Notes: a model not told the origin generated them from the sequence alone. Positions 1 to 13,210 are shown, numbered from the stretch's first letter. The stretch is DNA of 64,000 bases from Schizophyllum amplum (GCA_007026445.1 VDMD01000096.1:1-64000); one strand, 5' to 3'. A program made the numbers and translations.

Positions 1-1509
<1,509 letters not shown>

Positions 1510-1798
1510 AGCGGGCAGGTCAGTAGATCAAGCAGCCAGTTCGAGAGACCGAAGTCTGCGCTCCAAGATGGTGACAATGAAAGTACAAGGCAAGGAGGCT
1601 CGACGCGTCGACGCGTTAAAGCGTGCTCATTTCTCACGAACTTCAACTCTTAGTATGAGCGCAGTGCATACATGCCGACATCACGCGTCTATAAGAGCTG
1701 GGACAGCAGTAAATTGTCCCTATAAGTACGATGGATATTGGCTGGTCTACAGATGGGAATATGGCAGGGTCGCTAGATGAGGGGAGGTAAAGCATAGC

Positions 1799-2242
1799 TC
1801 ATGCAGCGTCCTTCTCCCACTTGGCGAACAGCTTCTCCAAGTCGAACCGCGGGTCTTCTGGGTCTGTTACGACTGGAGCGGTATGTCAGCTCTACTAAGT
1901 CGGTAACGAACGTCGAGGGGACTCACTGCTATCCTTGCCCGCGGATTGGCGCCGCGTCCACTCCGCCTTCGCCTGCTCGACCAAGTGCTCCCGCTTGTGT
2001 ACAGCATGTTGAAGCTCCTGCTCCTTGAACTCGCGCTGCACGGTGCGGTTGTGATACCAGCCGTAGAGGACGCCGGAGAATAGTGCGGAGTAGCGCACGA
2101 CCTATTCATTTGGATGATCGGGGATGAAAGTGGCGTGCAATGTTGCGTGGGGGAGATGATGAGAGGATAGACACAGCATAGTCAGCATATATGCTAGCTT
2201 TGAAGACACTGCCGGACTCACGTTGACCGTGTTGGATGCCAT
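1799..2242 (-). CDS. TIM11: Mitochondrial ATP synthase subunit e
   Basis: Three exons (2222-2242, 1927-2101, 1799-1872) join in frame to an 89-residue protein, the usual size for subunit e. It opens MASNTVNVVRYSALFSGVLY and continues with a basic, charged helix (FKEQELQHAVHKREHLVEQA), ending EKLFAKWEKDAA. Subunit e is a small inner-membrane protein of the Fo sector with one N-terminal transmembrane helix carrying a GxxxG-type motif; it promotes ATP synthase dimers and crista shape. Here a short hydrophobic stretch with small residues (SALFSGVLYGWY) precedes the charged tail, as expected. Donors are GTGAGT and acceptors CAG or TAG. Identification rests on size and layout, since the family is short and variable. 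Confidence 0.8.
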
Positions 2243-5200
2243 GTTGTTATGATATGCGTACGTGCCGCCGCCGAGTTGTCCTTGGGTCAAGGGACAAAAA
2301 GAATGATCACTGGGCGTCTAGGCCTGCAAGAACGCTGATAGTTGCGAGTATTTCGTTAGACGTGAGAGCAGCTGGCGAGGAGAAACACAGCGTGCGCACC
2401 AGACTGATTATTTTGCGTGAACCGTGAAGGTGAAGCCGGACGTCGTTGCCGGAGGATTTCGGTTGCTTAGTCAGTTCGGGCCGAATCCCGATCATTGTTT
2501 GCACGGCCAGGCCCCCCTCGCCTCTTGCCATCATCTGCACGGAGGTCTGTACTTACGACTCCGAGCCTCATAGAGATCGCTCTGCCTGCCGCCACGTTGT
2601 GGAATTCTGGAATATGTTCACATTTTGGCCAGCTTTTGTCGCAAGCTGGTCCTGTCGCTCTTCGTCTCTGGTCGACTATCGTCGCTGCTATGCCTCGTCA
2701 AGAGGATCCTTACCTTGACCTATTGCCTCGCGCCTGCCGATCTCATACACAAATTCTGGACACCTTACCCGTCTCTCTGTAACCAACTCGCGCTGCCGTT
2801 CGATGTGTATAACTTCCAGACCTCTTGGCTACGTGTTTTGCGAGCTTACCATCGTTTGGGGACCGGTGTTCAGTTTAGGCCGTGAGTCTGACCTAATCTG
2901 CTATCAGATGCTTGCCTATTGTCTTGGATTTACAGACCTCCCCGACGACAAAGGCAGGATACTCTCAACGCCACCAGCCCGAATACGCCCTTCTTCCCTC
3001 GCATCCAGTCCTTCTGTATCCACTCCATCAGTTATTTTGAATGAAAACCTTTCGCATGATACATGATCGGAACAACGCGCCTTGGGCATCTCCGAGAGAG
3101 CCCGCATAGCAACACCTACATACGGCCAAATAAACCTCCCGGTGGGCGCGGAACACGAGAGACAACAGCCCAAGTGAGTCTTTAGCAGCGCTCGACGTCC
3201 AACACGGCTGTCACACTATTTACTCAGCCCTGACTCCCTGAACCCAGTTCGCTAAGGAGTACGCGTCGTCTCGCCCGCATAATCCTGTACATCACGAAAT
3301 ACTCATCCGCGTCCGCTCGGCGGCGAGATCGGACTCACGCGAAGGAGAAAGGCCAGTCCTGCGTGTTCTGTGTACTTTGGATGCAATGACGAGCGCACAG
3401 CATTTCTTCTTGCATTCGACAGACTCATGTAGCACCGCCCGAGTCCGAGCTGAGCGTTGAGCGCTGGTCGTTTGCGACTTGCGCACGCGTACGAATATGC
3501 AATCATACTTTTTTGCTTTCTGCGAAGACGCAGTTACTCGCGCTGTACGTCGAACACAACAACCAACTTTGGATGCGATTCACTCATTATGTACTGACTC
3601 CTCTTCAGTGTCGAAGACGTGATTACGGTTGCTGAGTATGGTGCAGGAAATTTCATCTGACTTCAGCGTATCTCGCTTGGCTTTCAATGACTATGAAGAC
3701 CCTGGACGAGCACAACCGAGCGTACACGACTGTAGTGATTTGGCGCTCCCAACATTTTGCTCCCTTTTGGGTTTGCACCCGTCCCGGAGATGGCCGGGCG
3801 TCTTTACTTCCGTCACCAACCCGTCCTCAGAGTCAGAGGTCCTCAATTTTTCTGTGACCACATCATCAGCGCTTCGACTCGGCGTTGCTTTAGCTGGTGT
3901 CTAGCGCTTAGATGACTGTTTGTGAACCGTTACAACTTCCAGGGCGAGGTCGTACTTAGCGGTGTCGGTAACACGGGCAAAATGTATCGTCCTGCGTCTC
4001 CGGAATGAGCAAAGCTAGCCGCGAGGGTGCTCCCTGAGCGTTTGCCCTGTACCCGCACCCGTCATGCATCATGACTGAGTATGTCGTGTTCATAAAACGG
4101 ACATATAAAACGGACACTGGCACGTGTCGAAGGCATGTACATTGTACATACCCCGTCGACGGAGAACGGTTACGGAGCCGGGAGCAGTGGCATTTTATTG
4201 AACGAACATATTTAGGCTTGTGAGCCAGATCGATGACCAGCCCAAGTCTCCGCCTCGGTGACCGACGGACGTCGGAGGGGATCCCTGCAGGAAAATGAAA
4301 CGTGCACGAGGGTAAGTAACAGACATTGAAGTGTGCGGTTGGCAACATAATGCACGGAGAACAATAAACACGCGTACCAACGAAGATTCAGACTCTCGTG
4401 CCAGTGGTGCTTTGGCGGCCGTGGTTCCATCGATACGCAGGATAGCGATGGTGTGCAGATTGCGAGGGTACGTATGTAGAGGGAGTCACGATGAGAGCAA
4501 AGGGATAGCAATAATCAGAGAGAGAGTGCGACGGCTTGCCGTCGCGCGCTGGCTCAGCTTGTCGAAACATGAATGGATGACGCACAGGGTCTACTGTACA
4601 GCCATACTTACATTTTGCATGCTTGAACGGAGGACGCGAGGATGTACCGTAACCACAGGACGCTTGTCGTCGCGCGCACGATGATCGACGCCGATGTCGG
4701 CGTCCGGGAGGGAATGAACGCGTAATGAATGCCGCAGTCAGGGTGCCGGGGCTCTTGGCCATGGACGAGTGCACAGCCCGCCACGCCAAGGTTCAATGAA
4801 CTCGTCGGGGCCGCGCGGGGGTCGACAGAATTGAGTCAGGGTGTTCAGAGCTGCGCTGCGCCGGCTGAGAGTTACGTGAAGGTAGATCGAGCGATGAACA
4901 GGTCCGCCCTGTCATGTTCATACTATAGACAAGCAATGTCGATGAGCAGCCACTGGGCATGCAACACTGTATGTTGATAGAGGGCTAAGGGCGTGCTGAT
5001 TACGAACTGATGCATGATGGCGCGAGGGCGTCGCATGTCGTATGAGTACTGACACTGTTCGTTGTATTGGGCGTGTCAAGGACCAAGATTGTACGGCTGC
5101 AGAGCGCTTCGTATAGTGGTGGAGGGGAACAAAGAGGACTGCTATACGCGCCAGCATCGATCTGGAGTCTGACTGCGCGCAGCGCGCGATGGGCAGCGAT

Positions 5201-6386
5201 CGAGGGCGTTACAGCCATGTTGCGTGTCGCCGTATGCGACGGACGACGTGCAGAAGACCAGCAGGCCAGCTTCTAGCACAGCGAGTAGGGTCGATAGGAT
5301 GAAGAGCCCGGCTCTTTGCTATCGTTCGAAGTTGGAAAGAGCCGAGATGCGCTATGCTGAACTTTGCACGCCAGAGGCGCGCGAGAGCTTCTAGCTATAG
5401 CGTTTGGCGCGCATTTGCGGTGCTCGCCTGCCGTCCGAGCTTGCAGGTATTTTCTATAGGCGCGCTGCACCCTAGATTATCCACAAAGGTCATTGACAAG
5501 CTCAGGCTGCGAGGGTATCGGCCACTTTGTCAGGCGGAGGTGTCGAGAGAGGGCGCTAGTGAGCGGGAGGCGGGGGGTGCGAACAGGTGTAGCCGACGGG
5601 AACGCACGCGGTGACGACTGAGCGCGGGCACAGTACGGAGGGAGGCGCAGCACGGAAGGAGAGTCATCGAGTTGAGTCCGAAGGCGGAGGGCGAAGGGGG
5701 TGCTTTCGAAGAGGGTTCAGCGCCTCGCGAGAGGGACAAGAAGGACCAAGCACTAGCGAGGAATATACAACACGAGGAGATTCGCGACTCATTGCTAGCA
5801 ATGAGTCTGAATCTGATGACCGAAGGATGACTGTATCCAGCTTCCACAGGCCTCGCGCCAGCAGCGCAGCCGCGCAGTAAGCAGGTGGCGTCAGCATGTA
5901 AATTCAGGAGACTGGCGGGTCGTAGACAGTGCCGAAAAGGATTACTTCTTCGCCAAGGTAGACTGGATTGTCAGCCCTCTTCCGCGAAAAAGAGGACTTG
6001 CCTGTCAGCCATGACTAAATCACAGTTGGTGCAGTGAGTCAAAGGGGGCGGCGAGTCATGCCATCAGGCGCGGATATTGCGCGTAGATGGCTAAATGAGG
6101 GGGAGGCGGACGAGGTAAGGAGACAATGGGCGCGCACGAGGACCTGCTACTTATGCATGCAGTGCAGCGCGAGTGAGCCTCGAGGCAGGCGGTGAGTCCG
6201 GATCCGGAGACGACGGAGCCAAAGCGGACGCCGCGTGGCTGAGCCGAACCAGCGGGCAGGCGGCTCGTCAGGAGTATTGCTTTTGTTCCCGGCGTCCATC
6301 TCCATTATTGCCATGAACATAAATACGGGAGCGCATTGGGAACGGCTCCTTGCCGCCCTCCTCCCCGCCACGACCTCCCCGCTACA
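2243..6386. other. Gene-poor stretch, about 4.1 kb
   Basis: No reading frame here shows a recognisable domain or a convincing exon chain. Frames of 60-133 codons occur on both strands (for example 2446-2718 plus, 3629-3904 plus, 4388-4789 minus, 5530-5847 minus), but their composition is that of chance frames. The part from about 5500 to 5850 is purine-rich on the plus strand. It may hold promoters for both flanking genes, an unspliced non-coding transcript or decayed repeats; nothing in the bases selects one of these. Confidence 0.5.
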
Positions 6387-7754
6387 ATGGGTCTCTTCTC
6401 CTCTGTGTACTCCTCGGTGCGTGTGCCGACATCTCTGCACGACCAACCACTAACCGCCTTGCAGGCTGCGACCGAGCACGTCAGGCATGACATAGACATC
6501 GCCCTCGTCCCGGCTACGCGCACATCATCGACGACACCCGCCACGACGCCCACACGCCGAGTAGACATCCCGCTCGAGCTCGTGTACGACATTCTCGAGC
6601 ACGCCGCGCTCACGCCCGCCACCGAGCCTGACCGTGCTACGCTTCGTGCCAGTGCGCTCGTCTGCAGCAGCTGGCGCGTATCCGCTCAGCGTCTTCTGTT
6701 CCGCCATGTCGCCCTCCGTGATGCCTCTGCGGCCGACACATTCCGTGTCACCATGGACCGCCAGCCAGCGCTGGCTGCAGCGGTCCGTTCGCTGCGCGCC
6801 ACCGTTGACCGCAATCAACCGGATGGTCTCTCCGAGCTTACATTCGCTCATGTCGTCAAGTGCTGCCCGCGCCTTGAGACCGTTCACCTGGCTCTCTTTG
6901 GTCCTGCGGCTAACGTCGCCACCAACGCGGATCGCAGCACCACAGACAGTGTAGGACTGGATGTCGACACGCTCGCCCTTCTCGCTGCTGGCCCGAGGAT
7001 TTCCGCCCTTCACTTGGCAAACTGGTCCGCAGACGCGACCGTGCTGTTCGATCTCCTTGCGGCGTGGTCCAATTGCGTGCGCGCATTGTCGTTGGCTGGC
7101 GTTCCGCCCGTCCTGCCATCGACCACAACGCAGCCGTGCGCCATGCCCCTCGAGGCTCTCCGTGTCAACTGCACCGGCCCTCTCAACCCCGAATGCGCCG
7201 ACTGGCTCTTGCGGGATGCTCGTCTGCGAGTGCTTGACGTCGCGCGAGTGTGGGACGATGAGGCGTTGCGTATGCTTGAGGCCCAGGGCAGCGCCCTTGA
7301 GGCCCTCGCACTACCTGCGCTCCAGGAGCCCGCACTCGTCGACGCTGTCCGCGACGGCTGCCCCCGCCTGCGCACGCTCACGGTGGCCGGTGCATGGATT
7401 GCTCCAGCTGTATGGCGCGCCGAAGCGTGCTCGCTGGAGCATCTCGCCATGGGTCTGGCACACAGCACCAACCTCCACGGTGTCGTGAGGGCCGTGCACA
7501 ACGGCGCGCTGCGCTCGGTCACTTTGCGCTCAAGCCCCGACGGTGTCCGCCACCCGCAGCTCGTGCCCCTGAAGATGGCGTGCGCGATGAGCGGCGTTGA
7601 CTTTCTTATCACGAGCGACGTGCGCGAGTTCAAGATGGTTACTGCGCACGAGTTTAGCGCAAGTGCGGTGAGTACACTTCACCGCGTTCACTGGCAACAA
7701 GTACTGACCGGCTTGCAGGGTACCGATATGTTCACGCAGATCGCGGCCTGCTAA
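6387..7754 (+). CDS. F-box/leucine-rich-like protein
   Basis: The model has three exons: 6387-6416, 6465-7667 and 7719-7754. The introns of 48 and 51 bases are themselves in frame, so an unspliced frame also reads through; GTGCGT and GTGAGT donors with TTGCAG acceptors favour splicing, giving 422 residues that start MGLFSSVYSS. The F-box-like segment is VDIPLELVYDILEHAALTP followed by LVCSSWRVSAQRLLFRHVAL, the usual pattern of fungal F-box proteins. The rest is a series of leucine-spaced repeats (LRVLDVARVWDDEALRML, LRTLTVAGAWIAP). Proteins of this kind are Skp1-Cullin-F-box substrate adaptors; the target is unknown. It is unlike the four F-box genes further along this window. ATG 6387 is preferred because no earlier ATG keeps the frame. 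Confidence 0.75.
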   Translation: MGLFSSVYSSVRVPTSLHDQPLTALQAATEHVRHDIDIALVPATRTSSTTPATTPTRRVDIPLELVYDILEHAALTPATEPDRATLRASALVCSSWRVSAQRLLFRHVALRDASAADTFRVTMDRQPALAAAVRSLRATVDRNQPDGLSELTFAHVVKCCPRLETVHLALFGPAANVATNADRSTTDSVGLDVDTLALLAAGPRISALHLANWSADATVLFDLLAAWSNCVRALSLAGVPPVLPSTTTQPCAMPLEALRVNCTGPLNPECADWLLRDARLRVLDVARVWDDEALRMLEAQGSALEALALPALQEPALVDAVRDGCPRLRTLTVAGAWIAPAVWRAEACSLEHLAMGLAHSTNLHGVVRAVHNGALRSVTLRSSPDGVRHPQLVPLKMACAMSGVDFLITSDVREFKMVTAHEFSASAVSTLHRVHWQQVLTGLQGTDMFTQIAAC

Positions 7755-9165
7755 GCGCTCAATCAATAACGCGCGACGAAGACGATCACGATCAAGATAC
7801 ACACTGCCCATCTGAGGACGCCAACTCAGCGAGGCGCGGCCCCTTACGACTATCATGACACGATTTTGACGACCTATCTAAGCGTCTTCCCGTGTACAGC
7901 CAATCCACGTTTACAGTATTCTTCATTATAACCCCCCATCCTGCTTACATCACATCTACGTGCTGTCATCTCCCCTCTCTCTTCGGACTTTTCTTGCTGT
8001 ACTATCTCATTTCGCAAATGCTCTCTCAACTTATGCACTATGTACATATAGCCATCTAGCATACACCACACCATTTACTGCTGTAGACCAGTCTATTTAT
8101 CTAGCAAGGACTTCGTTTCATGGCTTTGCCATCATACTTCCGTAATACCAGGCGTTATTCGACCTTCGGTATGAGTCCTGTTGAATCTCGACAGTGTCGA
8201 GCGACGATTCGTTGTTTGGCTTGTTTCCTAAAAGGCAAGTTCAACAGAGCAGATCCCACGATCAGGTGCCCCAGTCCAGGCCGAATCTGCAGTGCGCGCC
8301 TTCGTTCTCTGCACAGCCAGGCGTTTGTCTAGTTGCTTTCATGCTTGGAGCGCCCGCATCGCGAGTGTCGTTGCACCCCGCCAGTCATCGTGGGCTCTGT
8401 ATGAGATCGCGCTCCGCGTTTAATTGGGCGGCGTATCGGTACCTCCCACGCTCCGACAACAGCTCCGCTCGTCGAACGACTAGGTATACCGTCGGCGGCG
8501 TGAGCGTAGTGGTATCACAGCCGTGCAGCTGACAGACCCGAACAGGAATGTGGGTGTCAAAGGGACGGCGGTTGGGGGTAAGAAGGAGGAAGATGACGGC
8601 ATAGGGGCAGGAGCAATGGCAGAGGTCCGGCTCTGAGTCTGAAGGGCATGAGCTGGTATACTGTCTCGACCTGAAGATGAATAGCCTGACTCGGGCGCTG
8701 ATTATCAGTAACAGGAGATCTGATATGCCAAAGGTCAGCTTAGCGTTACTGCAGTCGCCTACAAACGCCGACGTAGCTGTACTTAGTCTTGCCTGCGACC
8801 TCCCCCGCGAGAAACCCCGCAACGACGGCGCACTTCCTCTTTGTACCAACGCTGGCACCTCAAGCGTGCATGACGTCCGATACGGCTTTATCGTGCCATA
8901 ACTTGTCTTCACGAGGACCGTACTCCAGATAAACCGTGAAAGACCGTCCTTCTTGCCAACTCTCCATTCAGTCATCGCAAGCGTGCGGTACAACCACTTC
9001 CGAGAGAGATTCAACTGCTGCACCGTGCAAACGAAGTCCAAAACGCGCTTGGGGCACGTTCAACCGAGGGCATCGACGTGTGAGGAACAGGGGAAAGCGT
9101 GAACAGCATGCAATGCGTGACATACAACATGACCGACAAGTCGGGTAGTACAATGCAACATGAAT
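7755..9165. other. Intergenic stretch between the F-box gene and uS10
   Basis: No supported gene. The longest frame (minus, 8385-9041, 218 codons) has no recognisable motif, no homologous-looking blocks and no clear splice partners, so it is not called. The left 350 bases are T/C-rich on the plus strand and probably hold the 3' untranslated region of the F-box gene. Confidence 0.45.
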
Positions 9166-9645
9166 TTAACCAGAGATGGTGACCTCGACCTCGACGCCAG
9201 GCTCCAGGCTGATGCTGGTCTGAGGCAATAAATCAGCATCTGAAGATGATGTAGCACGAGAGAATTACGCACAATCTGCTTGACGACCTCCGAAGAGGAC
9301 TCGAGGTCGATGAGGCGCTTGTGCACCTTGAGCTCGTAACGGTCCCAGGTCTTCGAACCCTCACCGCAAGGTGTCTTGCGGGTGGTGATCGTAAGGACCT
9401 TGGTGGGGAGACGAACGGGGCCCTTGACGCGGAGCTGCTTGTCCTTCGCGCGGTTGATCAGGTCTCCCGAGACTGTAACATCCTTTGATAAGTTCGATAT
9501 TCCGAAGCACATTTGCAGTTAACGTACACTTCTCGAGGTTACGGACGTTGCTGGACGTGAGCGTGATGCGGATTTTGTGCAGCTTGGCGCCCGGGACCGC
9601 GCCCGCGGCGTCGTATTCCTTTTCACCCTTGGCGACGTAACTCAT
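9166..9645 (-). CDS. RPS20: 40S ribosomal protein S20 (uS10)
   Basis: Exons 9528-9645, 9273-9472 and 9166-9219 give 123 residues: [15 protein letters not shown], then the conserved [55 protein letters not shown], and the end [14 protein letters not shown]. These are hallmark blocks of eukaryotic uS10, a head protein of the small cytosolic subunit. Length agrees with the family (about 120). Another acceptor lies 19 bases upstream of the ATG, and the sequence from there into the ATG is open in frame. A leader exon ending about 9759 would also be in frame (reading STEEPL before the junction), but no upstream ATG was found for it, so the start at 9645 is kept and the upstream intron is taken as a 5' UTR intron, common in ribosomal protein genes. 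Confidence 0.93.
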
Positions 9646-10040
9646 TGTAGGATCGGAGACAGCGGTGACTGCAACATCGCGAGTCAGTAAACATGATTCG
9701 CAGTCAACAACGCGTCCAGGACGCCCGCTGATGCGCGCCCCGTCGCCACCACTCACCCAAAGGCTCTTCTGTGGAGGTGAGTGAGGAACCGAAAATTAGA
9801 GTTCGATCGGATCTGTGGACGATCGTCTAAGCGCGGAAACGGCCGATATCTGCCAGCACACGCCACAAAGTCTTGTCGCTGTGGCACACGTGCCACGCGG
9901 CTCCGAAGTCATGGTTCGGTTCAGTCATGCCCTGGTCATGCCAAAGGAGCGGCTCTCGCAAGGCTTTCGGATAATGTTGACCAGCTTGTCGTTGTCTGAT
10001 GCTGCCACTGTATACCTACGATGTTGGTGAAGAGATGTCG
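9646..10040 (-). promoter_or_regulatory. Leader intron and promoter region of the uS10 gene
   Basis: On the minus strand an intron with GTGAGT donor (near 9759) and TTGCAG acceptor (near 9665) lies just ahead of the uS10 start. Beyond it no coding exon is seen up to the stop of the riboflavin kinase gene at 10041. The stretch therefore serves as 5' leader and promoter for uS10 and as the 3' flank of riboflavin kinase, which is transcribed in the same direction. Confidence 0.5.
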
Positions 10041-10622
10041 TCATAGATTCTTCTCTACCGCTACACGTACCAACCAACTCCCATCCAGCGTGCCCTTGCC
10101 TGCCTCTCGCAATGCCCAAGACTCCCGATCTAAGCTATTGCGCGCTACATCGCAGTCTATGTTGATGGAGTCCTCGATCAGCGCTTCCAGCGCGGGGTAG
10201 TTCTTCTCCTCCCTGATGAACCCCGTGAGCAGCAGCCGCATCTCGACGCCGTAGAAGTCAGCCCCGAACTCGTGGAGGACGTGCACCTCCGCCGACCGCT
10301 CCGTGTTCTTGTAGACCGGGTTATACCCAATTGACATCACCATGGGATATACGTCGAGCCCAGAGCGCGCCTCTGAGGATGCCGATGGGCGGTTCGGATG
10401 CGACGGCGGCAGGTGCAGGGATGCCCAACCAAAGTACACCCCGGACTTGATATCAGCGATCCACGGTGTCAGACTGGTGTCGACGGGGAGGTTGGCGGTG
10501 GGTATGCCTAGTTCTTTGGAGCCGCGCCCAAAGCCCCTAACTACTTTGCCTTCCATCCGCAGAGGATAGGGTGCTTCTGGCCCCGTAGAGGGTCCGATGA
10601 GGAGCGGGCGAGTGGTGGCCAT
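10041..10622 (-). CDS. FMN1: Riboflavin kinase
   Basis: Intron-less frame of 193 residues. The flavokinase fold is evident: EGKVVRGFGRGSKELGIPTA (nucleotide and riboflavin-binding loop with the PTAN motif), DIKSGVYFGWASL, VMSIGYNPVYKNTERSAEVH (including the catalytic Asn-Pro and Glu region) and FYGVEMRLLLTGFIREEKNY. The enzyme phosphorylates riboflavin to FMN using ATP. The length is that of a monofunctional fungal enzyme, not the bacterial bifunctional RibF. ATG 10622 is the first in frame and sits just before the N-terminal PYPLRMEGKVVRG block. Confidence 0.92.
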   Translation of the reverse strand: MATTRPLLIGPSTGPEAPYPLRMEGKVVRGFGRGSKELGIPTANLPVDTSLTPWIADIKSGVYFGWASLHLPPSHPNRPSASSEARSGLDVYPMVMSIGYNPVYKNTERSAEVHVLHEFGADFYGVEMRLLLTGFIREEKNYPALEALIEDSINIDCDVARNSLDRESWALREAGKGTLDGSWLVRVAVEKNL

Positions 10623-10702
10623 TGGATTCGACGGGTGATAAGCACCGTACCGGGTCGGAATAATGGATTCTTGGTAGCGGTTGGGAGCGTTGCTGGGAGG
10701 CG

Positions 10703-11380
10703 ATGAGGGTGCTACAGCTTCTGTTATTGAGAGTATACCCTGATGGGCTTCTATGTCAGGGAGAGGATGTGCAGCCTCATCGAGTCGTGACTCTTACCAG
10801 TGACAGCGAGAAAATGCGGAATTGCCTAATTGAGCGACAATGCATTTACTTACGCCTACAACTCAAGTTCTGCAAATGCCATTACAGGCCGGAACCAAGC
10901 CCGAATAGCAGTGACTCTAAACCCTTGAATCTTGATGAGAAACGGCCTGTGCCACGCCTGCGCGCAATGCGGCCCTACATGGGCGTGATTATCGCAGCGC
11001 ATCGGAAAGCACTCACACGCTTGCTGGTGTCGGATCATATTCTGGCTGTAGAACAGCTGAGAAGGGCGGACCGGTACCGACTGAGGGTGCCACGGGAGCA
11101 TCGTCTGTGTAGGCTGTGCGGAGTTGCGGTGGAGGATGAGGCTCACGCGTTGCTAGCCTGCGAGGGCTCACAGGAGCTCCTGGCATTACGCACGGGGTGG
11201 TACGCATCCCTGCCTCTCCGCGGGCGGGGAATGCCACATGGCGTACAGCTCATCATGCACATGTCGCAACAACGAGAAGACGATCGTTTGGCTCAATGGG
11301 CTAGATATGTTTTTCGTGTATTCGCGGTCTACGAGACGGTGCCTCTGTATGTCCCAGATACGTATCGTAAACGGCAGTAG
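10703..11380 (+). pseudogene. 3' end of a LINE reverse transcriptase ORF (5'-truncated)
   Basis: The second half of this 225-codon frame reads like the C-terminus of agaricomycete non-LTR retrotransposon polyproteins: RLRVPREHRLCRLCGVAVED and EDEAHALLACEGSQELLALR carry the Cys/His cluster found after the reverse-transcriptase domain, followed by an aromatic tail ending DTYRKRQ. There is no reverse-transcriptase core upstream, because only about 80 bases separate the frame from the riboflavin kinase start. This is the classic shape of a 5'-truncated LINE insertion. The frame is open to its stop, which suggests a fairly recent insertion. The first 70 or so codons are not recognisable. Confidence 0.65.
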
Positions 11381-11568
11381 GCCAATGGTACAAAGGGTGG
11401 TGTTCGTCAACTGTCGTGCCGAGATCCGACCTCGTGAGACGACGCGCGCGGGGTAGTCCAGTACTACGCCGAGCTCGTTGGGCACAGCGATAAGGTTCAA
11501 CGTGCTCCGTCGCGCAGTTTATCCTTGGATTGCGTAGGGCGGATAGGGCCGTTCCTGTTTAGGGACCT

Positions 11569-11610
11569 CCCCCGAATAAACCCAACTTCCTTCCTTCCTT
11601 CCTTCCTGCC
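11569..11610 (+). repeat. TTCC tail with conserved flank, probable LINE 3' terminus
   Basis: A run of five TTCC units preceded by CCCCGAATAAACCCAAC lies about 190 bases downstream of the LINE reading frame and in the same orientation. Many LINEs end in a short tandem repeat. The same flank plus TTCC run occurs on the minus strand at 17060-17105, which supports a mobile 3' terminus over a chance microsatellite. The rest of 11381-11808 shows no gene; it is probably LINE 3' UTR and then promoter of the next gene. Confidence 0.55.
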
Positions 11611-11808
11611 TACTTCACCTTGAGCAAAGTGAACCACTTTTGTCACTGGTGTTCTACGCCAGTGCTGCCCGGGATGGAAATTCCTTATCTGTACCCGCTC
11701 CGGAGACCATGCTTTCACTTCCTCGGCCTCGCCGTCGCCGAACGTGCCGTTGATGGCGTATAAAAAGTACGGAGAATATTGTGCCCAGACACGCTGACGC
11801 CCACAATC

Positions 11809-13210
11809 ATGTTCACGACAATCACGAAGCTCACTGCACTTGCGCTGGCTGCGTCGCGGTATGCACAAGCGGTACCGCTGCCGGAGGACGTGCTAGGCGT
11901 TCCCGTGAGTATAGCGGAGATCTCAGCACTACGTGACATTGTCAAGTGTACCGTCTGACCTCCCCATACAGTACGCAGGCATCAGCACGGCGTCGCACGA
12001 GCACCCGACGACTGCGCTGCTCATCGTCGACGTGCAGTACGACTTCATCAACGGCACTCTCGGCAGCGACCGGGCATACAATATTCTGCCCACTATCTAT
12101 CAGCTGCTCGACGAGCACTCTTGGGGAAGTACGTATCCGCGTTGAGCGCAGTTGTCTTGCTGCCGCGGCAGCCAGGACAATAATCCTGATTTTATTGAGC
12201 TGACATGTCGTTTCCGCCGCCGCAGTGATTGCCACCTCTCAGGACTGGCACCCGCAGACTCACGTCTCCTTCGCGTCGAACCACCCCGGGCATGCGAGCG
12301 GGGATAGCGTACAAATCCCGATGCTCGCGAGTCGATACAACGAGACTCAGCTGCAGTCGCTGTATGCTGACCACTGCGTGGTGAGTGCGCCTCACCATAG
12401 CAATTGCTCTTCCTTTACCCACCTATTTTTTGCTCTCCCACTGACATGTCACCTGCTAACCCTTCCATTAGCCCGGCACCATCGGCGCCGACATTGAGGC
12501 CGGCGTGCAGACCCGCCTCGACACGCTCCTGGGAAAGACGCCCATCACGCAGATCCACAAAGCGCAGAACCAGCACGTCGACTCTTACTCTGCCTTCGCC
12601 GATGTACGTCGTTTCCCACACACTCCAAGCGTGGCCAACTTGAATACTGACTCTCCTCGCCCTCGCCCACAGAACCAATATTACGAGTGTACGTTCCCGA
12701 CGGTTCAAATCGTTCTACAAGAGATGCTCACCCCAACCTCGCAGTCACAACCCTCGCCCCCGAGATGCGCGCGCGGAACATCGACAAGGTCGTCGTCACT
12801 GGCCTGTATGCTTTCCAGAGTCCTTCTCAAGGCTGACAATTAACTGACGGGTTCCCTTCCGCCCCCAGCATCACCAACGCCTGCGTCTACGGATCCAGCG
12901 TGGACGCTACAAAGTTCGGCTTTGAGTACGTTCGCTATCTTCCTCCATTCTCTTCCCTCCATCTGCTCTTGCTATCCTTCGGCTTGGGCGGCTCCGCTCT
13001 TGCGCCTGAAATCAGCTCCCGTTGCTTTATTTTAATTATACGCCTTGGAGGAGGGTTCGGGCTGACACCGTATATCTTCGCAGCGTGACCGTCATCAGCG
13101 ACGGCGTGGAGACCACGAGCGCCGAGGATCAGGCTACCGCGCTCGAGGAGCTCCAGGAGTGGTGGGGCGTCAATGTCGAGACGTTGGCCAAGTACGAGGC
13201 AAGCGAGTAA
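11809..13210 (+). CDS. Secreted isochorismatase-family hydrolase
   Basis: Eight exons (11809-11904, 11972-12128, 12226-12380, 12472-12603, 12673-12688, 12745-12805, 12869-12925, 13084-13210) join to 266 residues. The N-terminus MFTTITKLTALALAASRYAQ looks like a signal peptide. The fold is marked by ALLIVDVQYDFINGTL (catalytic Asp), IATSQDWHPQTHVSFASNHP (metal-site region) and GLITNACVYGSSVDATKFGF (nucleophilic Cys after the cis-peptide region); a Lys in the IHKAQNQHVDSYSAF segment completes the expected triad. This pattern is closest to nicotinamidase-type members, which hydrolyse nicotinamide to nicotinate, but a secreted fungal member may act on another amide. Exon 5 is only 16 bases long. 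Confidence 0.85.

Noticed and set aside
4388..4789. 133-codon minus frame in the gene-poor stretch
   Set aside because: Cys and Pro scattered without pattern, no signal peptide or domain, no support from neighbours.
8385..9041. 218-codon minus-strand frame between the F-box gene and uS10
   Set aside because: No motif, no homologous blocks and no splice partners; composition like chance frames in this GC-rich DNA.
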